Of a stretch of 64,000 nt of DNA, positions 58,239-64,000 are shown in pieces. Under the pieces are notes generated by a model. The model did not search any database, was not told the origin of the DNA, and saw only the letters and a program-made list of their open reading frames with translations. Every line of letters begins with the position of its first letter. The first letter of the stretch is position 1. This DNA is from Sphingobacterium litopenaei (GTDB taxonomy: Bacteria > Bacteroidota > Bacteroidia > Sphingobacteriales > Sphingobacteriaceae). A program made the position numbers and the translations under genes. The stretch is from NCBI RefSeq assembly GCF_014692495.1, contig NZ_JACOIJ010000017.1, positions 16,481-80,480 of the forward strand. Direction: 5' to 3'.

Positions 58239-59923
58239 TTATCTTATCTCACGTACACAACGAATATTCATCATACTTGTATTCGGATAACCAGAGTCCG
58301 TTGCCGCCCCAATTATATCTCCATTTAAGGATGTAGTCGTAGAGGTATAAACCTCTCTAGACAATGTACTTCTATTAATCCAATGAAAAGATTCAACTTC
58401 TTCTGACGTGAGGAGTGTACTTAATGAACTTATATAGTAACCGAAAGAATAAAATCGGATAGACCTCACTGTATTATCTGCTGCAGTATAAGAAATCTGA
58501 GTATATCTTTGATTCACGTCATTAGTCTTAAAACTCTCCTCATGTCTACCAACAACGTGGCTAGATTTCTTATAAAGCCTATCATACTCTACCAGAGTAG
58601 GCAATCTCCATGTATTAGCTGGAAAAACTCTGTTACAAGGATCTCCTACCTCAGGATTCCCTACCCCCCTGGCCTTAGAGCTTTATATTGCCAATAATCC
58701 GTTAATTTTTCCATTCTGCCTTCTCCAAGTGTATTTCTAAACTTGTATTCATTGCCTACATCAGAGGCATCGTAGTACAAATTACCCAATCCCCAGATTA
58801 GTCCATCTACCTCAAATCCATTTACAAGATTAATTTTCCCATTATAATACTTACCTTTTTTCAAATTTATATTTCCATATTCAAATAGCACATTTGCATT
58901 CGAAAGCAAAGTAGTATCACTGTTTGCTCCATTTTTCTGAACAATAAGCTCATTCAATGTCACCTTATAATTTGACAACACCTTTTCTCCATCAGAGTCA
59001 TTCACATATATAAACCTTGCCACAGAAAGCGTATCACCTTCCCCTGTCGCAGTAAAAGTATAAGGGAAAGCATTTTCGGCTATTTCCGAACGACTTAGAA
59101 CTTTATTAAGTTTTAAATCAAACTCCGCTGTAGAACGCATAGAAAACGATCCAAAAGTTCCACTCATTTTTTTGACTTTCACATTTGCTCCCTTACCGTC
59201 AACTGTCACACCTACTTTCACCGTTTGAGGCAAAAACACTATAGGAAGTTTATACGAAACATCTGTTACCTTTGGATCAATCAAGAAATCACCATTATAA
59301 TAGAAGAATTCTTTATCTGAAGGAATTACTAGTTTGGGATTGTCTGCGGTCTGTGTTGGATCCAAATTAAGACTGTCATAATCTGATTCGTTTTTAGTAT
59401 TATACGTAAACGCTACAACACGGTAATAATTGGATGTATTGAACACATAATCTTTCTTGTACACTACAGGTATTCTGGTTTGTTCTCCCATCGTAGCTAA
59501 CGTCATACCCACATGAATATCATTTTCATCGAAAATGAGAACCATAAACTTGACACCATTTTCTAACTTTTTCAGTTTCAATTGTGAAAGATCGGTAGGA
59601 TTATTATTTCTTTCTTTTGCGGCTAACTTATTGATGGATTTTTTTATTTCACCTGAAGAGCTACTATATCCTTCTTCTATCTGAAATTCCGCAAAGAAAC
59701 CTGGTGCAATTTCAGAAACGTTCTTAGAATCATCATACTTTTCTATCCCAGCAGAAGCCTTTTTATCCAGAATAGTTTCAGGCTTTTCATAATAAGACGC
59801 AGTTAGTTCTAAATCAATATACTTAGTCACCGCACGCGACCCCTCCATTGTAGTATCTTTAGAACAGGAAGGTAATTGTATCGCGCAGATTGCCACAAAA
59901 ATCAAAAGGTATATATTTTTCAT
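58239..59923 (-). pseudogene. surface lipoprotein with FISUMP-like C-terminal domain, frameshift at a poly-C/poly-G tract
   Basis: The front part (58661-59923) has a lipoprotein signal (AICAIQLPSCSKD) and a fimbrillin-like beta-rich body (KVTDVSYKLPIVFLPQTVKVGVTV). It runs to DYWQYKALRPGG and stops. In the next frame the sequence carries on as VGNPEVGDPCNRVFPANTWRLPTLVEYDRLY and ends at 58239 with NIRCVRE, the close of a FISUMP-type domain. One extra base in the run of six C at 58664-58669 (plus strand) would restore one protein of about 560 residues. This may be decay, a phase-variable switch, or a sequencing error. Confidence 0.75.
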
Positions 59924-59937
59924 ACTAAAAATTAATA

Positions 59938-60102
59938 TTATAGTCTTTTATTACCTTCTTGATAAGTATCATACTCTGAGATACGAAGAGTTTCCTCATA
60001 TGGGAAAACTTCAACAGTCGTGATCGATCCAGTAGCAATAGCCTCTTCGATCTGTAGGAGAACCAATTTAATTTGTGGAGGTTCGTAATTTAGTTTTGTC
60101 AT
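59938..60102 (-). CDS. small conserved-type peptide upstream of the surface lipoprotein
   Basis: 54 residues from MTKLNYEPPQIKLVLLQIEE. The open frame continues 34 codons further upstream, but that part runs through AT-rich leader sequence. The form (KLNYEPPQIKL then IEEAIATGS, acidic tail) resembles short ORFs, often found ahead of fimbrillin-like lipoprotein genes in Bacteroidetes, with a Pro-rich start and an IA-x-GS motif. Function is unknown. It reads in the same direction as the lipoprotein, 14 bases before its start. Confidence 0.6.
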   Translation of the reverse strand: MTKLNYEPPQIKLVLLQIEEAIATGSITTVEVFPYEETLRISEYDTYQEGNKRL

Positions 60103-60204
60103 TTGTTTTAAATTTAAATTTCCGCACGAAAACCAAATTTCAATTATTAAATTACAGGCTATTAATAAAACTGAGACGCAATAAATAGTTAGTTGTATAC
60201 GCAA

Positions 60205-60525
60205 ATATTCCCGTTTATAGAGGAAATGTCTTTCAAAAAATTAAAAATCGGGAGATGTTCGATGTAAATCGGGAATAAAATTAACTTAATTAATATTAAA
60301 GCCAAATTTTAACCAACAAACATTCTCTAAAATATTAAAATTGTCACGTAAAAATAAATTAATAACCTACATTGATAAATAAAGTTATCCAAACAACTTA
60401 TTGTTAACCACCACGAACTCACCGCTCATTAACAGATAGTTACCAATTAAAGAAGGATGTGCATCACTAATCGATATTTCAAATAAAAATTTTGATACTA
60501 ATAGAAAATTATATAACTTAGCGAC
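60205..60525. other. AT-rich gene-free stretch before the SAM riboswitch
   Basis: I see no gene or clear promoter here. It separates the divergent small-peptide gene from the metE leader and must hold both promoters, but no TAnnTTTG with a matching upstream box was recognised. Confidence 0.4.
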
Positions 60526-60630
60526 GCTTATAGAGAAAGGCAGAGGGACTGGACCCGATGAAGCCTTAGCAACCTGTCACTAGACAAGGTGCTACATTCT
60601 ACCCGAAACATGATATAGGGAAAGATAAGC
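60526..60630 (+). promoter_or_regulatory. SAM-I (S-box) riboswitch upstream of metE
   Basis: The core is clear: agagggactggacccgatga, then agccttagcaacctg, then aaggtgctacattct, in the S-box order. The closing helix P1 is gcttat (60526-60531) with ataagc (60625-60630). Seventy-eight bases separate it from the metE start. I see no strong intrinsic terminator after it, so control may act on translation or via a weak hairpin around 60635-60660. Confidence 0.9.
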
Positions 60631-60708
60631 CGAGATCACTAATTCCAAGTGGCCTTCTCTTAGCAACAAAACATTTTAAAGAATTTTTAATTTATTAAGG
60701 AACATTAT

Positions 60709-63024
60709 ATGTTACTAACTAACAATTTAGGCTACCCGCGTGTAGGACCTTTCCGTGAATTGAAGAAAGCTAATGAAGCGTACTGGGCAAAGAAAATTTC
60801 TGCGGAAGAATTATTAAAAGCTGCAAAAGAAATTCGTGAAAACAACTGGAAAACTCAAAAAGAGGCTGGAATCGATTTGATCCCTTCAAATGATTTTTCT
60901 TTTTACGACCAAGTATTAGATTTATCTCTTACTGTTGGCGCTATCCCTGCTCGCTATAACTCTTTATTAAGTAAAGTAGACAACAATTATAGTTTAGATT
61001 TATATTTTGCGATGGCTCGTGGTTTCCAAGAAGACGGAATCGACGTTACTGCATCGGAAATGACAAAATGGTTTGATACGAACTATCACTACATGGTACC
61101 TGAGTTCACGAAGGATCAAACGTTCAAATTAACATCTGAAAAATTCTTAAACGAATATAATGAAGCTAAAGCAGCTGGTATTGAAACTAAACCCGTTGTT
61201 ATTGGCCCAATCACCTACTTATTAATCGGTAAAGAAAAAGAAGCTGGTTTTGACCGTATCGACTTAATCGACCGTTTATTGCCAGTTTACGAAGAGATTA
61301 TCTCTAAACTAGCTGACGCTGGTGCTCAATACATCCAAATTGATGAGCCTTATTTGGCTTTGGATATTGATGCTAAAGTAAAAGAATTATATACTAAAGT
61401 ATTCGAAAAATTGAATGCTGCGGCTAAAGGAGCTAAATTAATCGCTACTACGTACTTCGAAGCGTTGAAAGACAACGAAGATTTAGCGGTTAGTTTACCA
61501 GTACACGCTTTACACTTAGATTTAGTTCGTGGTGAAAACCAATTAGATACTGTTTTAGCAAAAGTTCCTGCTTCATTGACACTTTCTTTAGGTGTGGTAG
61601 AAGGCCGTAACATTTGGAAAAATGATTACGAAAAATCTTTAGCTAAAATCCAACAGGCTGTTGCTGCATTAGACAAAGACAGAGTTTGGGTAGGTACTTC
61701 TTCTTCATTATTGCACGTTCCTTACGATTTAGATAGCGAGAAAAAAGAAGAAACACTTCCTGCTGAAGTTAAAAACTGGTTAGCATTCGCTAAACAAAAA
61801 TTAGCTGAGGTTAAAGATTTAGCGGTATTAGCGGATGGTGAAGTAGATGCTGCAACTGCTGAACGCTTTGAAGCAAACAAAGCTGCTGCCGAAAGCCGTC
61901 GCACTTCTCCATTGATTCACAAACCAGAAGTAAAAACGCGCGTAAGCAATATCACAGACGAAGATGCGAAACGTACTTCTCCATTCGAAGTTCGTAAAGT
62001 TGCTCAACAAGCGAAATTCAACTTACCAGCATTCCCAACAACAACAATCGGTTCATTCCCACAAACGAAAGATGTTCGTAAATGGAGAGCTGACTTGAAA
62101 AAAGGTGTTATCACGCAAGAAGAATACGATAAAGCAATCGCTGAAGAAACGGAAAGCGTTATCCGTTTGCAAGAAAACTTAGATATCGATGTATTGGTAC
62201 ACGGTGAGTTCGAACGTAACGACATGGTGGAATATTTCGGTGAACAATTAGCAGGATATGCATTTACACAGTACGGATGGGTACAATCATATGGTTCTCG
62301 TTGCGTAAAACCTCCAGTTATCTATGGTGATGTATACCGTCCAGCAGATATGACTGTTCGTTGGTCTTCATACGCGCAATCATTGACTGACCGCCCTGTA
62401 AAAGGTATGTTAACAGGTCCTGTTACGATCTTACAATGGTCTTTCGTACGTAACGACCAACCACGTGAAACTACGACTTATCAAATTGCTTTAGCTATCT
62501 TGGACGAAGTTCAAGCTTTAGAAAAAGCAGGTATCAAAATTATCCAAATCGATGAGCCAGCTATCCGTGAAGGTTTACCTTTGCGTCAAGCTGACCAACA
62601 AAAATATTTAGATTGGGCTGTACGTGCATTCCGTGTTTCTTCATCAAATGTAGAAGATGACACACAAATCCACACCCATATGTGTTACTCAGAATTCAAC
62701 AACGTAATCAAAGATATCGCTGCAATGGATGCTGACGTAATTACTATCGAAACTTCACGTTCACAAATGAAATTGTTGAATGCTTTCGCTGGCGAATTCA
62801 AATACCCTAACGATATCGGTCCTGGTGTATACGACATTCACTCTCCACGTGTACCAAGTAAAGAAGAAATGATTGACTTGTTGCACAAAGCAAAAGATGT
62901 AGTTCCTGCATCTCAACTTTGGGTAAACCCTGACTGTGGTTTGAAAACTCGTGCTTGGCCAGAAACTAAAGCTGCATTAGAAGCTATGGTAGAAGCTGCA
63001 AAAGTATTGAGAGCTGAAGCATAA
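60709..63024 (+). CDS. metE: cobalamin-independent methionine synthase
   Basis: 771 residues, full length. It transfers the methyl group of 5-methyltetrahydropteroyltriglutamate to homocysteine. The N-terminal barrel starts NNLGYPRVGPFRELKKANEAYW. The C-terminal barrel has PTTTIGSFPQTKDVRKWRAD, zinc ligands in THMCYSEFN (His, Cys), the Glu of IETSRS and the last Cys in NPDCGLKTR. A SAM riboswitch upstream fits feedback control. Codon use (strong preference for few codons) suggests high expression. Confidence 0.98.
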   Translation: MLLTNNLGYPRVGPFRELKKANEAYWAKKISAEELLKAAKEIRENNWKTQKEAGIDLIPSNDFSFYDQVLDLSLTVGAIPARYNSLLSKVDNNYSLDLYFAMARGFQEDGIDVTASEMTKWFDTNYHYMVPEFTKDQTFKLTSEKFLNEYNEAKAAGIETKPVVIGPITYLLIGKEKEAGFDRIDLIDRLLPVYEEIISKLADAGAQYIQIDEPYLALDIDAKVKELYTKVFEKLNAAAKGAKLIATTYFEALKDNEDLAVSLPVHALHLDLVRGENQLDTVLAKVPASLTLSLGVVEGRNIWKNDYEKSLAKIQQAVAALDKDRVWVGTSSSLLHVPYDLDSEKKEETLPAEVKNWLAFAKQKLAEVKDLAVLADGEVDAATAERFEANKAAAESRRTSPLIHKPEVKTRVSNITDEDAKRTSPFEVRKVAQQAKFNLPAFPTTTIGSFPQTKDVRKWRADLKKGVITQEEYDKAIAEETESVIRLQENLDIDVLVHGEFERNDMVEYFGEQLAGYAFTQYGWVQSYGSRCVKPPVIYGDVYRPADMTVRWSSYAQSLTDRPVKGMLTGPVTILQWSFVRNDQPRETTTYQIALAILDEVQALEKAGIKIIQIDEPAIREGLPLRQADQQKYLDWAVRAFRVSSSNVEDDTQIHTHMCYSEFNNVIKDIAAMDADVITIETSRSQMKLLNAFAGEFKYPNDIGPGVYDIHSPRVPSKEEMIDLLHKAKDVVPASQLWVNPDCGLKTRAWPETKAALEAMVEAAKVLRAEA

Positions 63025-63056
63025 TTTCGGAACTAGTATTATTAAATAAATTAAAC

Positions 63057-63089
63057 CTCCCGCGATGTCAAAATTGCGGGAGGTTTTTT
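63057..63089 (+). terminator. terminator after metE
   Basis: Stem CCTCCCGC/GCGGGAGG (63057-63064 with 63076-63083), 11-base loop, then six T. Confidence 0.88.
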
Positions 63090-63104
63090 GTTTATATTTA
63101 GTAT

Positions 63105-63512
63105 ATGGAAATTCAAATTAAAGACTCCTTTAAAATAAATGAGCAAGATGTACTAGAAATATATCAGGTTAATAATTGGTCTTCCGCCAAAAAACCTGAA
63201 CAATTAATACAAGCATTGCTTAACTCGCACTCCCTTGTTACAGCGTGGCATGAACATAAATTAATTGGTTTGGGAAATGCAATATCAGATGGATACTTAG
63301 TAGTTTACTATCCACATTTAATCATTCATCCAGATTACCAGCATTTAGGTATTGGAAAGAAGATTATTGCGAAATTTCAAGAGAAATATCAGGGCTTTCA
63401 TCAACAAATTTTAGCTGCAGATGGTGAAGCTATAAAGTTCTATGAAAAATGTGGATTCGAGAAAGCAGGACAAACCCAATCCATGTGGATCTATAAAGGT
63501 GGGGAACATTAA
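63105..63512 (+). CDS. GNAT N-acetyltransferase
   Basis: 135 residues. The acetyl-CoA motif is HPDYQHLGIGKKIIAKFQEKY at about residues 83-103, followed by LAADGEAIKFYEKCGFEKAG, the usual end of the fold. Substrate unknown; a small cytoplasmic enzyme, probably of the family acting on small amines. It starts 16 bases after the metE terminator. Confidence 0.88.
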   Translation: MEIQIKDSFKINEQDVLEIYQVNNWSSAKKPEQLIQALLNSHSLVTAWHEHKLIGLGNAISDGYLVVYYPHLIIHPDYQHLGIGKKIIAKFQEKYQGFHQQILAADGEAIKFYEKCGFEKAGQTQSMWIYKGGEH

Positions 63513-63625
63513 ATATTTCATACATCCATGCGTTGATACTATTATTTAACCCTTCCCATACAATTGTCGTATTATTGGCATATCAGATTTTCTTCGTTTA
63601 AATCATAATAAACCAATTTTGGGGT

Positions 63626-63889
63626 ATGAATAAATCAAATTATTAGGAAATCATTAAAACTGCTCGCAAAGCCAAAGGATTAACCCAACAAGAACTTGCG
63701 AACGAAGCTAGGGTATCTCTTCGCACTGTACAGCGAATCAAAAAAGGAACAGAGGAAATAAGTGGTTTTAGTCTTCGTCAAATTAATAAAATATTAAACA
63801 TACCGCTAGAACCCATTATTATGCAAAACGTCGTCGAAAGAAGTATTGATACCAACCAAATTGGAAGTATCAGAGAGGGTGTAAATTAA
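63626..63889 (+). pseudogene. XRE-family helix-turn-helix protein with premature stop
   Basis: ATG at 63626 is followed by six codons and then TAG at 63644-63646. The same frame continues as EIIKTARKAKGLTQQELANEARVSLRTVQRIKKGTEEISGFSLRQINKIL, a complete HTH_3 domain, to a TAA at 63887. No good ATG follows until residue 66, so the domain cannot be made unless the stop is suppressed or an unusual start is used. Confidence 0.8.
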
Positions 63890-63927
63890 ACTGTGTCATT
63901 AAATAAATACTTATTTTTAGACACAGT
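63890..63927. repeat. inverted repeat before the IS256-like gene
   Basis: actgtgtc (63890-63897) and gacacagt (63920-63927) enclose 22 AT-rich bases. It may be the IS left end or a terminator of the HTH pseudogene. Confidence 0.5.
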
Positions 63928-63930
63928 ATA

Positions 63931-64000
63931 ATGAACAACGAGAAATTTGATTTTGAGCGCTTCAAAGAAGAAGCTATGAAAGGCCTTTACGAAGGCAAAA
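63931..64000 (+). CDS. IS256-family transposase, N-terminal start only
   Basis: The first 23 codons (MNNEKFDFERFKEEAMKGLYEGK) run out of the window. The pattern FDFE-x-FKEEA-x-x-GLYEGK is that of the N terminus of Bacteroidetes IS256 transposases. The call rests on this short piece and on the flanking inverted repeat. Confidence 0.65.
   Translation, partial: MNNEKFDFERFKEEAMKGLYEGK

Overview
The window looks like a chromosomal segment of a low-GC member of the Bacteroidetes, most likely Sphingobacteriaceae (Sphingobacterium or Pedobacter type). The signs are a complete Sus-type starch-utilisation operon, SusC/SusD and SusE proteins, promoters of the Bacteroidetes form (TTG or TTTG, 19 bases, then TAnnTTTG), BfmA/BtgA and DUF5712 mobilization proteins, and the gene run secG - hypothetical - lptE - sigma-54 activator - miaB. 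The species is not determined.

Layout. 1-4.1 kb is ordinary chromosome: the end of a CapD-like sugar dehydratase gene, a TPR membrane protein, ribH, and a convergent GH20 hexosaminidase. At 4.15 kb lies tRNA-Glu(TTC). Its 3' end is copied again at 28.32 kb and 38.63 kb, so 4.2-38.6 kb reads as two related integrated elements in tandem. Both have similar left ends (tRNA 3' end plus a terminator) and similar right ends (about 120 bases).

Element 1 (about 24 kb) carries a ten-gene starch/maltose operon on the minus strand: surface amylase, SusC, SusD, SusE, SusA-like neopullulanase, beta-phosphoglucomutase, GH65 maltose phosphorylase, GH97 SusB, a GH13 lipoprotein and an MFS sugar porter. A LacI-type regulator gene lies upstream, with a perfect 12-base operator in front of the operon. 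Together these genes cut starch at the surface, import the oligosaccharides, trim them in the periplasm, take up maltose and split it to glucose 6-phosphate. Behind the operon are a deleted ISL3-like element and a strip of small genes, including an orphan ECF sigma factor and a truncated RND adaptor.

Element 2 (about 10 kb) starts with a second, inverted copy of the same IS fused into a broken Fic gene. It then has a visibly GC-rich mobilization module: DUF5712 relaxase-like protein with a frameshift, BfmA/BtgA protein, HTH protein, an array of eight hairpins, and a tyrosine recombinase. Divergent from the recombinase is a perfect promoter reading into a GNAT gene. That gene is bounded by repeats and followed by a long attC-like palindrome, an arrangement that resembles an integron. 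A P-type ATPase follows.

Beyond the last att copy, a resident GH97 gene is a pseudogene: its front half is replaced by a broken IS1634-like transposase and it has a premature stop. From 41.4 kb to the end the sequence is mostly housekeeping chromosome: DUF2752 protein, groL/groS, secG, lptE, sigma-54 activator, miaB, ppx/gppA, an OmpA protein, rlmD, a TetR regulator, pheS, ssb, mutY, an M23 peptidase, a frameshifted surface lipoprotein with a small peptide gene, metE under a SAM riboswitch, a GNAT protein, an HTH pseudogene, and the start of an IS256-like transposase cut by the window edge. Several genes show single-base frameshifts in homopolymer runs; these may be real decay, phase variation or sequencing error.
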